Assembly (NCBI GenBank): GCA_021296475.1 | Contig: JAGWAJ010000007.1 | Coordinates: 1,868 to 46,616, forward strand | Source: Acidobacteriota bacterium | GTDB taxonomy: Bacteria; Acidobacteriota; Vicinamibacteria; Vicinamibacterales; UBA8438 | Length of the DNA stretch: 44,749 bases | Reading direction: 5' to 3' | Part shown: positions 20,382 to 28,499 of the stretch, piece by piece | Layout: each line of letters starts with the position of its first letter | Numbering within the stretch: position 1 is the first letter of the stretch | The notes under the pieces: generated by a model | Databases searched by the model: none | The model's input: only the letters and a program-made list of their open reading frames with translations | What the model was told of the DNA's origin: nothing | Made by a program: the position numbers and the translations under genes

Positions 20382-20687
20382 CTACGGCGCAGACTCCTCG
20401 CCCGGAGGCGCCTGAGCACCGGGCAGCATCGACTCGACCTCGTCGTGCGGCCGCGGTATGACGTGCACCGACACGAGCTCCCCGACGCGGCGAGCCGCGG
20501 CGGCCCCGGCGTCGGTCGCCGCCTTGACCGCTCCGACGTCGCCGCGCACGAGCACCGTGACGAAGCCCGCGCCGATGTACTCCTTGCCGACGAGCACGAC
20601 GTTGGCCGCCTTCACCATTGCGTCGGCGGCTTCGACGGAGCCGACCAGACCCTTGGTCTCGACGAGGCCGAGCGCTTCACGGGACAT
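20382..20687 (-). CDS. Bacterial microcompartment hexameric shell protein (BMC-H)
   Basis: This 101-residue single Pfam00936-type domain is of normal length for PduA/EutM/CcmK-like shell tiles. Family features are A-L-G-L-V-E-T-K-G at the start, [11 protein letters not shown], a [13 protein letters not shown] segment with A-V-K-A-A-T-D-A-G, and H-V-I-P-R-P-H near the end, followed by a short Pro/Gly tail. Six copies form a hexagonal tile with a central pore. It is the first gene of a two-gene unit with the aldehyde dehydrogenase. No pentameric (BMC-P) or trimeric (BMC-T) shell gene is present in this window, so a closed shell would need genes from elsewhere. Confidence 0.95.
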   Translation of the reverse strand: MSREALGLVETKGLVGSVEAADAMVKAANVVLVGKEYIGAGFVTVLVRGDVGAVKAATDAGAAAARRVGELVSVHVIPRPHDEVESMLPGAQAPPGEESAP

Positions 20688-20766
20688 GGGCTGTGCGCTT
20701 CCTGCGTGGTCGTACGGCGCCGGTCGATGCAGCTTCAGAGCGTGCGCGCAAACGCGCGAAACACGG

Positions 20767-20775
20767 TACTATAAC
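20767..20775 (+). promoter_or_regulatory. Possible -10 box abutting a start codon
   Basis: TACTATAAC is one of few AT-rich stretches in the 91-base divergent interval between the BMC shell gene and the secreted-protein gene. If TACTAT is the -10 box, transcription would start at or next to the ATG at 20779, giving a leaderless mRNA. On the other strand the same bases read TATAGTA, possibly serving the shell gene. No good -35 is visible for either direction. Confidence 0.25.
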
Positions 20776-20778
20776 GAC

Positions 20779-21693
20779 ATGACTCCAGCAACCGGGGCGG
20801 TCCGCCAGGGCGCCTCGGTCGGAGGATGGCCGGTACGCAGTCTCGCGCAGTGCGCCCCCGTATTTCTGGCGGGTCTGCTGCCCTTGGCGTGCGCTCCGTC
20901 CCCGCCTCCGGTGGCGACGCCGACACTGGGCGTGGACCGGTCGGCCGTTCCGCTCGGAGGTCCGCTCGAGTTCACCATACGGTTCGACGCTGCTCCGGAC
21001 CTGGCGCCGAGCACCGAGGACGTTCGCGTGCTGCTTCATTTCCTCGATCCGGACGGCGCCCTGCTCTGGGCCGACGACCACGAGCTGCCCCGACCGCTGG
21101 CGGAGTGGAAGCCGGGCGCGCGCATCGAGTACACGCGGCGGGCGGTCGTCCCGATGTACCCGTATATCGGCGAGGCGACGGTTGCGCTCGGCCTGTACTC
21201 GGCGGCCGGCGGAGAGCGTCTCCCGCTCGCCGGCGACGAGATCGGCGAGCGCACCTATCGGGTGTCGAGCCTGACGCTGGAGCCGCAACCGGAGACGGCG
21301 TTTCTGGCCTACGGCGACGGCTGGCACCAATCCGAGTTCGCCGGCGACAGGAGCTGGCGTTGGACCTCACGCAGCGCGGTCGTCAGTTTCCGCAATCCGC
21401 GGGCGGACGCGGCGCTCACGATGGAGCTCGACGGGCGAAGCGACGTCGGGGGAGAGCGGCAACGCGTGTCGTTGGCAATCGGCGCGCGCACCCTTCAGGA
21501 GTTCGAGTTGGAGGCGGGGGGGACGACGCTCCTGCGGCACGACTTGCGTGCCGACGATCTCGGCTCGGACGACGTCGTCGAGTTGACGCTGAGCGTCGAC
21601 CGCCCGTTCGTGCCCGCGGAGCGCAACCCGCGCTCGACCGACAACCGCGAGCTGGGGGTGCGGGTCTTCTACCTGTTCGTCGAGCCGCGCTGA
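20779..21693 (+). CDS. Secreted or lipoprotein-like protein of unknown function, head of the secretion operon
   Basis: This 304-residue protein is not recognised. An N-terminal hydrophobic stretch (about 26-38, APVFLAGLLPLAC) ends in a cysteine that could be a lipid-attachment site, although the residue at -3 is proline, which is atypical. The rest reads as beta-sandwich sequence in two parts. A first Ig-like half (about 45-160) contains L-H-F-L-D-P-D-G. A second half (about 180-304) ends in R-E-L-G-V-R-V-F-Y-L-F-V-E-P-R. It lies 32 bases upstream of the GspF-like gene on the same strand, so it may be an accessory or substrate of that secretion system. Confidence 0.6.
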   Translation: MTPATGAVRQGASVGGWPVRSLAQCAPVFLAGLLPLACAPSPPPVATPTLGVDRSAVPLGGPLEFTIRFDAAPDLAPSTEDVRVLLHFLDPDGALLWADDHELPRPLAEWKPGARIEYTRRAVVPMYPYIGEATVALGLYSAAGGERLPLAGDEIGERTYRVSSLTLEPQPETAFLAYGDGWHQSEFAGDRSWRWTSRSAVVSFRNPRADAALTMELDGRSDVGGERQRVSLAIGARTLQEFELEAGGTTLLRHDLRADDLGSDDVVELTLSVDRPFVPAERNPRSTDNRELGVRVFYLFVEPR

Positions 21694-21725
21694 GCGACGC
21701 GCCCCAAGGGTTGACCGCCGCGACC

Positions 21726-22934
21726 ATGCAGTTTCGCTGCCGACTCGGCACCGACACTGGCGAGATCGTCGAAGGGGTCTACACCGCCGATACCGAGGCG
21801 AAGCTGCGGCGGAACCTCGAGGACAAGGGCCTCTACGTACTCTCGATTCGGCGGCGGGGCGTGTCGGGACTGCCGGCGTTCGCGCTTCCCCGCCGCCGGC
21901 GGGTAGCGTCCCGCGACTTCATCGTCTTCAACCAGGAGCTCGCCGCACTCCTGCGGGCCGGCATCCCCCTGGTCCAGTCGCTCGACATCGTCCGCCAGCG
22001 AGCCGAGAACCCTGTCCTCAAGGCGGTGCTCGACGATGTGTACGAGCGGGTGCGGGGCGGGGCGGCGCTGTCGGACGCCTTCGAGGTGCAGGGAGACCTG
22101 TTCCCGGGCGTGTACACCGCGTCCGTCCTGGCGGGCGAGAAGAGCGGAGGTCTCGAGGAGGTGCTGCGGCGCTACATCGCCTACGCGCGCGTCATCAGCA
22201 GTGTCCGTCGCCGGACGATATCCGCGCTCGTCTATCCGGGCATCCTGCTCCTGCTCTCCCTCGTCGTCGTTGCGGTCATCGTGCTGCAGGTGGTGCCCGA
22301 GTTCGGAGACTTCTATGCCGGCATGGGCGCCGAGCTGCCTCTCGCGACGCGCATTCTGACGAGCGTCTCGACCGCCCTGCGCGAGTCCTGGCTGCTGATC
22401 CTCGTGGCCTCCGCCGCCGTGGCAGGCGTCCTCTGGCGCTGGCTCGCGCGCCCGGGCCGGCGCGCCCTGCTCGACCGGATACTCCTGCGTGCGCCCGCCG
22501 TCGGCTCTCTCGCTCGCAAATTCGCCACTTCGCAGCTCGCCCGGACCCTGGCGACGCTCCTCGGGGGCGGGATCCCGCTGGTCGGGGCGCTCGACGTGGC
22601 CGCGCGGTCGATCGGCAACCGACACGTGGCGGAGCAGGTGGCGAGCGTGTCGCGCGAGGTCCGCGAGGGGCGGGCCCTGGCGGACTCGATGGCCGCGCGG
22701 GGGGTGTTTCCGCCGGTCGCGGTGCGCATGGTGGAGGTCGGCGAGTCGAGCGGGGCGCTCCAGGAGATGCTGAACAGCACCGCCGATTTCTTCGACGAGG
22801 AGATCGAGACGACCCTGACCCGTTTCATGACGCTCATCGAGCCCGTTCTGCTCGTAGTCATGGGCGTGGTGATCGCCGCCCTGCTCCTGGCTCTCTACTG
22901 GCCGCTGCTGCAACTGGGGAGCGTCGTGCAATGA
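21726..22934 (+). CDS. gspF: Type II secretion / type IV pilus inner-membrane platform protein (GspF/PilC)
   Basis: This 402-residue polytopic platform protein has two T2SSF domains. Three membrane segments are visible at about 165-190, 221-240 and 371-397. Typical motifs include D-F-I-V-F-N-Q-E-L-A-A-L-L-R-A-G-I-P-L in the first domain, and the repeat F-A-T-S-Q-L-A-R-T-L-A-T-L-L-G-G-G-I-P-L in the second. It transmits ATPase motion to the pseudopilus. Its stop overlaps the start of the next gene (ATGA). Confidence 0.93.
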   Translation: MQFRCRLGTDTGEIVEGVYTADTEAKLRRNLEDKGLYVLSIRRRGVSGLPAFALPRRRRVASRDFIVFNQELAALLRAGIPLVQSLDIVRQRAENPVLKAVLDDVYERVRGGAALSDAFEVQGDLFPGVYTASVLAGEKSGGLEEVLRRYIAYARVISSVRRRTISALVYPGILLLLSLVVVAVIVLQVVPEFGDFYAGMGAELPLATRILTSVSTALRESWLLILVASAAVAGVLWRWLARPGRRALLDRILLRAPAVGSLARKFATSQLARTLATLLGGGIPLVGALDVAARSIGNRHVAEQVASVSREVREGRALADSMAARGVFPPVAVRMVEVGESSGALQEMLNSTADFFDEEIETTLTRFMTLIEPVLLVVMGVVIAALLLALYWPLLQLGSVVQ

Positions 22935-24616
22935 GCCGGGTCGGGTCGGATCGGGCGGCGTTGCGGCTCGGGCCGGCGATCGCTGGGGCCGGGCCGGACG
23001 CCCAGGAGGCTGGGGCAGGGGCCGACGCAACGTCGGCCGCGGCGGCCGAGGTCGAGCAGGCCCGGCGCCTCGCGGAACGGTACCGCCTCGCCTACGTCGA
23101 CCTGACGCACTTTCGGATCGATCAGGACCTGCTCCGAACCATTCCGGCCGACCTGATGCTGCGCTACGGATTCGTGCCCTGCCGGCGGGAGGGGGAGGCG
23201 CTCGTCGTCGCGGTCTCGGATCCCACGGATCTGCCGCGGATCGACGAGCTCTCGTCGCTTCTCGGAGCACCGATCACCGCAACCGTGGGCACCCGGTCGG
23301 CCATCACCGCGATCCTGACGCGCAGCGAGGGCTCGCAGAGGGTGCTCGATGAAGCCACGGAAGGGTTCGCCCCGCAACTGTTGCGCGAGGACGACCCGGC
23401 CGACGACAGCCTGACGGTAGAGCGACTCACGGCGGATGTCAGCCCGGTGATCCGACTGGTCAACTCGATGATCTACACGGCGATTCAGCGCCGCGCGAGC
23501 GACATCCATGTCGAGACGCAGGACGATGCCGTGCACGTGAAGTACCGCATCGACGGCGTCCTGCAGGCGGCCATGCAACCCATCGACCGCCAGCATCAGG
23601 GCGCCGTGCTGTCGCGCATCAAGGTCATGGCGGAGCTCGACATCGCCGAGAAGCGCGTCCCGCAGGACGGTCGCTTCCGTCTGCGCCTGCCCGACAAGAC
23701 GGTCGACTTCCGCGTGTCGATCATGCCCAGCGTGCACGGCGAGGACGCCGTGATTCGCATTCTCGACAAGCAGTCGATCAGCGAGCAGTTCAGCGAGCTC
23801 ACGCTCGATATCGTCGGCTTCGCGGGGGACGAGCTGCGCCGCTTCCGACGCTACATCGCCGAGCCGTACGGGATGGTGCTGGTGACCGGGCCGACCGGGA
23901 GCGGAAAGACGACCACGCTCTACGCGGCGCTGTCGGAGATCAACTCGCCGGAGGACAAGATCATCACCATCGAGGATCCGGTGGAGTACCAGTTGAAGGG
24001 GATCACGCAAATTCCCATCAACGAGCGCAAGGGACTCACCTTCGCGCGCGGGCTCCGCTCCATCCTGCGCCACGATCCGGACAAGATCATGGTGGGCGAG
24101 ATCCGGGATCCGGAAACGGCGCAGATCGCCATTCAGTCGGCGCTCACCGGGCACCTCGTGTTCACGACGGTGCACGCCAACAACGTCGTCGACGTGCTCG
24201 GGCGATTCCTCAACATGGGGGTCGAGGCGTACCAGTTCGTCTCGGCGCTGAACTGCGTGCTCGCCCAGCGGCTCGTGCGCACGATCTGTCCCCACTGCCG
24301 CCGCTCCGTCGAGATTCCGGCGCAGCAGCTCGCCGAGTCGGCCATCGATCCGGGCCTCGTCGCGGGTCGCACGCTCTACGAGGGGAGCGGCTGCGTGGAG
24401 TGCGGCGGGACCGGCTACCGCGGACGGACCGCGATCTGCGAGCTCCTGGACCTGAGCGACCGCATCCGCGAGATGATCCTCGACCGTCGCTCGACGTCCG
24501 AGATCAAGAGGGTGGCGCGGGACGAGGGGATGCGGTTCCTCCGGGAGTCGGCGGTCGAGCAGGTGCTGTGCGGAACCACGACGCTTCGGGAGATCAACAA
24601 GGTGACGTTCGTTTGA
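22931..24616 (+). CDS. gspE: Secretion/pilus assembly ATPase (GspE/PilB)
   Basis: This 561-residue hexameric ATPase powers pseudopilus extension. The N-terminal MshE/GspE_N-type domain runs to about residue 150. The ATPase core has Walker A G-P-T-G-S-G-K-T at 320-327, the Asp box, H-x-x-P-D-K-I-M-V-G-E-I-R-D (Walker B) and the His box L-V-F-T-T-V-H-A-N-N. The tetracysteine zinc-binding module is intact: C453/C456 and C488/C491. The first 30 residues are Ala/Gly-rich. It overlaps gspF by four bases and the next gene by four (TTGA). Confidence 0.95.
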   Translation: MSRVGSDRAALRLGPAIAGAGPDAQEAGAGADATSAAAAEVEQARRLAERYRLAYVDLTHFRIDQDLLRTIPADLMLRYGFVPCRREGEALVVAVSDPTDLPRIDELSSLLGAPITATVGTRSAITAILTRSEGSQRVLDEATEGFAPQLLREDDPADDSLTVERLTADVSPVIRLVNSMIYTAIQRRASDIHVETQDDAVHVKYRIDGVLQAAMQPIDRQHQGAVLSRIKVMAELDIAEKRVPQDGRFRLRLPDKTVDFRVSIMPSVHGEDAVIRILDKQSISEQFSELTLDIVGFAGDELRRFRRYIAEPYGMVLVTGPTGSGKTTTLYAALSEINSPEDKIITIEDPVEYQLKGITQIPINERKGLTFARGLRSILRHDPDKIMVGEIRDPETAQIAIQSALTGHLVFTTVHANNVVDVLGRFLNMGVEAYQFVSALNCVLAQRLVRTICPHCRRSVEIPAQQLAESAIDPGLVAGRTLYEGSGCVECGGTGYRGRTAICELLDLSDRIREMILDRRSTSEIKRVARDEGMRFLRESAVEQVLCGTTTLREINKVTFV

Positions 24617-25614
24617 GTAGCGCAGCGGGGCGGCTGGCCGCGCTTCTTTCGACTCCCGGTCCATCGGCGGCAGTCGCGCTGAGCGCGGAAGCGATTGTCG
24701 CCGTGCAGGTGACGTGGAACGGCGACGGGCCGGCGATCACGGGCCGCGCGCATGCGGAGCTCGGACCCGGGGACGTGACGCCGACCGTGACCGGGACGAA
24801 CGTGGCCGACGCGGCGGGCGTGGCGGAGGCGCTCCGGGATGTGCTGGCGCGCCTTCCGCGCCGACCGTCGCGCGTAGCACTGGTGGTTCCGGACAGCGCG
24901 GCGAAGGTGTCCATCGTGCGGTTCGACATGCTGCCGTCGCGCGCCGGCGACCTCGACGACCTGGTGCGCTGGCGCGTGGGCAGGACGGTGCCGTTCGATA
25001 TCGACGAGGCTCAGGTGTCGTACACCCCCGGGGCGGCGATCGGCGATGGGGGGCGCGAGCTGGTCGTGGCCGTCATGCACCGCGACGTGGTGGCGGCGTA
25101 CGAGCGCGTCTGCACGGCCGCCGGGGCGCATGCGGGGGTGGTCGACCTGGCCAGCTTCAACCTGATCAACGCGGTGCTCGCCGCGGTTCCGTCCGTGGCC
25201 GCGGACGACTGGATGCTCGTGCAGGCCGCGGTCGGCGGGAGCACGTTGGCCATCGTCCGGGGCGGCGCACTCGTGTTCTACCGCAACCGCGCCGCGGGCG
25301 ATGCCGCGACCCTCGCGGATCTGGTGCACCAGACGGTGATGTACTACCAGGACCGGCTCGGCGGGCGCGGGTTCGGGCGCGCCCTCCTGGCGAACGAGCC
25401 GTACCTGGAGGCGGCGGGGTTGGGAAGGGCCGCGTCGCGGCGCGCCATCGAGGAAAGGCTCGGCGGCGGCGATCTCGAGTGGCTCGGAGCCGTGCTCGAG
25501 TCCGGCGTGAAGGACCGCACCGGCGCGGATCGGGCCGCGCTCGACGCCCTGGCCGCGCCGTTGGGCGTCCTCCTGCGCGGCGGGCTGCGGAAGCCGTCGC
25601 CGACCACGGGCTGA
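24613..25614 (+). CDS. pilM: PilM/GspL-like actin-fold assembly protein
   Basis: This 333-residue protein resembles PilM, the cytoplasmic actin-like ATPase-fold protein that docks to the N-terminus of PilN. Matching segments include an early V-A-L-S-A-E-A-I-V-A-V-Q-V, V-A-L-V-V-P-D-S-A, L-V-R-W-R-V-G-R-T-V-P-F-D (a typical PilM stretch), V-D-L-A-S-F-N-L-I-N-A and D-W-M-L-V-Q-A. The start is TTG 24613, giving a TTGA overlap with gspE as elsewhere in this operon; no better in-frame start is seen. The assignment rests on motif pattern and its place before PilN/PilO. Confidence 0.8.
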   Translation: MSSAAGRLAALLSTPGPSAAVALSAEAIVAVQVTWNGDGPAITGRAHAELGPGDVTPTVTGTNVADAAGVAEALRDVLARLPRRPSRVALVVPDSAAKVSIVRFDMLPSRAGDLDDLVRWRVGRTVPFDIDEAQVSYTPGAAIGDGGRELVVAVMHRDVVAAYERVCTAAGAHAGVVDLASFNLINAVLAAVPSVAADDWMLVQAAVGGSTLAIVRGGALVFYRNRAAGDAATLADLVHQTVMYYQDRLGGRGFGRALLANEPYLEAAGLGRAASRRAIEERLGGGDLEWLGAVLESGVKDRTGADRAALDALAAPLGVLLRGGLRKPSPTTG

Positions 25615-26201
25615 TGCTGAGGACGAACCTCGCCACGCGTCCGTTCTACAACGAGCGGGTCGCTCAGTTGGTGCTGACCGTCGCCGGCGTCGCCGCGCTG
25701 GCGCTGCTGGCGGCGGGGATCGCCCGCGGCGTCGCCGTGGCCCGTTCGCAGGCGGCGCTGAGCGCCGCCGCGGAGGCGGCGGAGCGCGAGGCGGCACAGC
25801 TCGCGGGTCGGACGTCGAGCGTGCGGCGGGCGATCGAGGCCGGCGAGGTGGAGTCGATCGCGGACGCAGTGGCGGAAGCCAATCGGCTTGTGGACCAGCG
25901 GACGTTCTCCTGGACCGAGTTCTTCAACGTCATCGACCGGACGCTCCCGTCGGGCGTGATGTTGACCGCGGTACGCCCGGAGCACGACGAGGACGGCGTG
26001 TCGGTCGTGGTCGGCGTCATCGGCCGTCGGATCGCGGACATAGACGAGTTCATCGGCCTCCTCGAGGGGACGGACGTCTTTGCCGACGTGCTGGCGCGCG
26101 AGGAGGAGATGCTCGAGGGCGGCAGGTACCGCGCCCGCTTGGCCGGTCGGTACCGGCCTGCAGGCGCGGACGCAAGGGACGGGAGCGGGCAGGCACCATG
26201 A
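25614..26201 (+). CDS. pilN: PilN-like assembly protein
   Basis: This 195-residue bitopic protein starts with M-L-R-T-N-L-A-T-R-P-F-Y-N-E, a PilN hallmark (the N-L-x-x-x-P-F region that binds PilM). One membrane span (about 17-38) and a periplasmic coiled coil plus ferredoxin-like domain follow (F-N-V-I-D-R-T-L-P-S-G-V-M-L-T). The stop and start codons overlap with pilM (TGATG) and with the next gene (ATGA). Confidence 0.85.
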   Translation: MLRTNLATRPFYNERVAQLVLTVAGVAALALLAAGIARGVAVARSQAALSAAAEAAEREAAQLAGRTSSVRRAIEAGEVESIADAVAEANRLVDQRTFSWTEFFNVIDRTLPSGVMLTAVRPEHDEDGVSVVVGVIGRRIADIDEFIGLLEGTDVFADVLAREEEMLEGGRYRARLAGRYRPAGADARDGSGQAP

Positions 26202-26785
26202 CGTTGCTGCGGAGGGTTCTGGCCGAGAAGCGTCTGCCGGTGCTGCTCGTGGCGGCGACGCTGGCGGTGGATGCCGCGCTCTACGCACTGGTCGTCTACC
26301 CCTGGTCCAGGGCTCTTGCCGCAGCGGAGCAGCGCGCCGCCCGGGCCGCGGTTGCGCGCGACGACGCGCGGCGCAGCCTCGCGGCGGCGGAGGCCGCGCT
26401 GGCTGGCACGACGGAGGCAGCGGAGGCCGTCGAGGCCTTCCATCTCGACGTCCTGCCGCTCGATCTGGCTGACGCACGGGCCCGAACCTCGCTGCGCCTG
26501 GCGGAGCTCGCGGCGCAGCACGGACTCGTTCTGGAGCAGCGCAGCATGATGCCCGAGCGTGACGAGGCGAGCCGTCTCGGGCGCCTGCGCATGACGATGC
26601 GTCTCGAAGGGGAGTACCGCGACCTGCGCCGATTCGTGTATGCCCTGGAGACCGGCGCCGAGTTCATCGTGATCGAGGAGATCGTGCTCCGGGACGGTGA
26701 CCGCGACGACGCGGCACAGGTGCTCACGATCGGGCTGGCGACGTACTACGGGGCGGAGGGCAGGGCCGGGAGCGAGGAGGGCTGA
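26198..26785 (+). CDS. pilO: PilO/GspM-like assembly protein
   Basis: This 195-residue protein has one N-terminal membrane segment (about 13-33, ending L-Y-A-L-V-V-Y-P-W), an Ala/Glu/Arg-rich coiled coil (about 38-80) and a C-terminal ferredoxin-like domain with G-E-Y-R-D-L-R-R-F-V-Y-A-L-E and F-I-V-I-E-E-I-V-L, typical of PilO. It would pair with PilN in the inner-membrane alignment complex. No pilP or secretin gene follows. Confidence 0.82.
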   Translation: MTLLRRVLAEKRLPVLLVAATLAVDAALYALVVYPWSRALAAAEQRAARAAVARDDARRSLAAAEAALAGTTEAAEAVEAFHLDVLPLDLADARARTSLRLAELAAQHGLVLEQRSMMPERDEASRLGRLRMTMRLEGEYRDLRRFVYALETGAEFIVIEEIVLRDGDRDDAAQVLTIGLATYYGAEGRAGSEEG

Positions 26786-26847
26786 GGGCGCCCGCCCGGT
26801 CACCGCCCCGTGCTTCGCGGGCCGGCCCGGAAGGTGGAGGCGAAGAG

Positions 26848-27327
26848 ATGCGCAGGTGGCTCCGGGCTCGCGGGGGCTACTCCCTGGTGGAGCTGCTCGT
26901 CGTCACCGTCATACTGCTGGTGCTGGCCTCGGCCATCGCGCCCCTGAGCCGGGTTACCGTCCAGCGGCAGCGAGAGGTCGAGTTGCGGCGGGCCCTTCGG
27001 GAGCTGCGCACGGCGATCGACCGGTACAAGGACGCCGTGGATCTGGGGGTCATCGGAGGCACGGACCTCGACCCCGACAACGCCGGGTATCCGCCCGATC
27101 TCGAGACGCTGGTCTCGGGTGTCGAACCGGTCGACGCGCCGGACGGACAGCGGCTGCGATTCCTGCGCCGCATCCCGATCGACCCCTTGACGCGCAGCAC
27201 GGACTGGGGCCTGCGCGCCTACGACGACGATCCGGACACGCAGAGCTGGGGGGGCGGCAACGTCTATGACGTCTATACGCGGGCGCGAGGGACGGCGCTC
27301 GACGGGACGCGCTACCGGGACTGGTGA
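26848..27327 (+). CDS. Type II secretion major-type pseudopilin (GspG-like)
   Basis: This 159-residue prepilin has a short basic leader (MRRWLRARGG) with cleavage expected after G10, mature N-terminus Y-S-L-V-E (Glu at +5) and a hydrophobic stem to about residue 35. The C-terminal domain contains A-I-D-R-Y-K-D, a P-P-D-L-E-T-L segment and I-P-I-D-P-L-T, which are hallmarks of GspG. It ends in ...Y-R-D-W. The start is supported by GGAGG eight bases before the ATG. A prepilin peptidase would be needed for cleavage and is not in the window. Confidence 0.9.
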   Translation: MRRWLRARGGYSLVELLVVTVILLVLASAIAPLSRVTVQRQREVELRRALRELRTAIDRYKDAVDLGVIGGTDLDPDNAGYPPDLETLVSGVEPVDAPDGQRLRFLRRIPIDPLTRSTDWGLRAYDDDPDTQSWGGGNVYDVYTRARGTALDGTRYRDW

Positions 27328-27739
27328 GAGCGGCGAAACGACGCCGATCCATGCTCGACGCGCGGGTGGCTGGACGCTGATCGAGCTGACGATCGTCATC
27401 GCCCTGATCAGCGTGCTGGCGAGTCTGGCGATGGCCGGCTACCGGACGGCCGTCACCCGATCGCGCGAGGCGGTGCTGAAGGAGGATCTCTTTCGGATGC
27501 GCGATGCCATCGACCAGTTCTATGCCGACCGTGAAGCGTATCCGGCCACGCTCGACGATCTGGTGGTGCACGGGTACGTGCGAGCCATACCCGTCGATCC
27601 GTTCACGAGTTCTTCCGCCACCTGGCGGACCGTCCCGGCTCCCCTGGATTCGGCCGACCTCTTGGCCACCGGCATCTACGACGTCAGGAGCGGCTCCGAC
27701 CGCACCGCGCTCGACGGGTCGCAGTACGCCGAATGGTGA
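27266..27739 (+). CDS. Second GspG-like pseudopilin, start uncertain (possible frameshift)
   Basis: The prepilin signature G-G/W-T-L-I-E-L (Glu at +5), hydrophobic stem and GspG-like body (F-R-M-R-D-A-I-D-Q-F-Y, Y-P-A-T-L-D-D-L-V, I-P-V-D-P-F-T) are clear, and the C-terminus ...Y-A-E-W parallels the preceding pseudopilin. The only in-frame ATG (27266) lies 62 bases inside the preceding gene and would give an unusual leader of about 34 residues. A GTG at 27324 makes the GTGA overlap expected in this operon and a normal leader of about 17 basic residues, but it is in the next frame, so a one-base deletion near 27340-27365 is suspected. Confidence 0.8.
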   Translation: MTSIRGREGRRSTGRATGTGESGETTPIHARRAGGWTLIELTIVIALISVLASLAMAGYRTAVTRSREAVLKEDLFRMRDAIDQFYADREAYPATLDDLVVHGYVRAIPVDPFTSSSATWRTVPAPLDSADLLATGIYDVRSGSDRTALDGSQYAEW

Positions 27740-28461
27740 GTACGGGGCCCCGGCCGCACGGCCTGCCCGGCGTCCTTCGCGGCAGCGGACCGGGCCGTGG
27801 CGAGGGGGGCTTCGCGATGGCGGTGCTGCTCGTGAGCCTGTCGCTGCTGGGGCTCCTGATGTCGATGGCGTTGCCGGTGTGGAGCCAGCAGGCGCGGCGC
27901 GTGCGGGAGGCCGAGCTGATCTTTCGCGGAGAGCAGTATGCACGAGCGATCGCCCTCTATCAGCGGCGCCAGCCGGGCGCTTTCCCGAGCGATGTCGACA
28001 CGCTGGTCGAGGAGCGCTACCTGCGCCGCAAGTACGGGGACCCGATGACGGGCGGCGGTGACTTCCGCATCCTGCGCCAGTCGGATCGGCCCGCGCCGGG
28101 CCTCGGCGGGGGCGTTGGAGGGACTGCCTCCAGCGGGCAGACGGACTCGGCCGCCGACCGCCCCGGCGTCTCGTCGAATCGGAGCCGAGGCCGCGACCGG
28201 GACGACGGCGGGAGCGGCCCCGAGCGCGGCATCATCGGCGTGGTCAGCCGGAGCACCGAGGCGTCGCTGCGCACCTACAACGGGCGCCGGCGGTACGACC
28301 AATGGGAGTTCACGTACGAGAGCGCAGCCACCGGCGGGGACGCCGGCGACCCGACGCGGCGTTCCGGTGGGACGGGCCTCGGCGATCGGCTCGAGGGCGC
28401 GGGCTCGACCCTACGCGGATCGGGCTCCCCGCGCGGCGAGCCGCTCGGACCGGGGCGCTGA
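27733..28461 (+). CDS. Atypical pseudopilin-like protein lacking Glu+5, with a disordered insert
   Basis: This 242-residue protein has a Gly/Pro/Arg-rich leader ending in G-E-G-G, then F-A-M-A-V and a long hydrophobic stem (about 27-48). Residue +5 of the putative mature protein is valine rather than glutamate. The body (A-R-A-I-A-L-Y-Q-R-R-Q-P-G-A-F-P, then R-R-K-Y-G-D-P-M-T) resembles minor pseudopilins. Residues about 100-165 are Gly/Ser/Asp/Arg-rich and probably disordered. A conserved-looking patch I-I-G-V-V-S-R-S-T-E-A-S...Y-D-Q-W-E-F follows, then another low-complexity tail. The ATG overlaps the preceding stop by seven bases. It is possibly a GspK-like tip component. Confidence 0.7.
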   Translation: MVSTGPRPHGLPGVLRGSGPGRGEGGFAMAVLLVSLSLLGLLMSMALPVWSQQARRVREAELIFRGEQYARAIALYQRRQPGAFPSDVDTLVEERYLRRKYGDPMTGGGDFRILRQSDRPAPGLGGGVGGTASSGQTDSAADRPGVSSNRSRGRDRDDGGSGPERGIIGVVSRSTEASLRTYNGRRRYDQWEFTYESAATGGDAGDPTRRSGGTGLGDRLEGAGSTLRGSGSPRGEPLGPGR

Positions 28462-28499
28462 TGCGAGCGGGGTGAGAATCGATTCCTGCCGTGCGCCGG

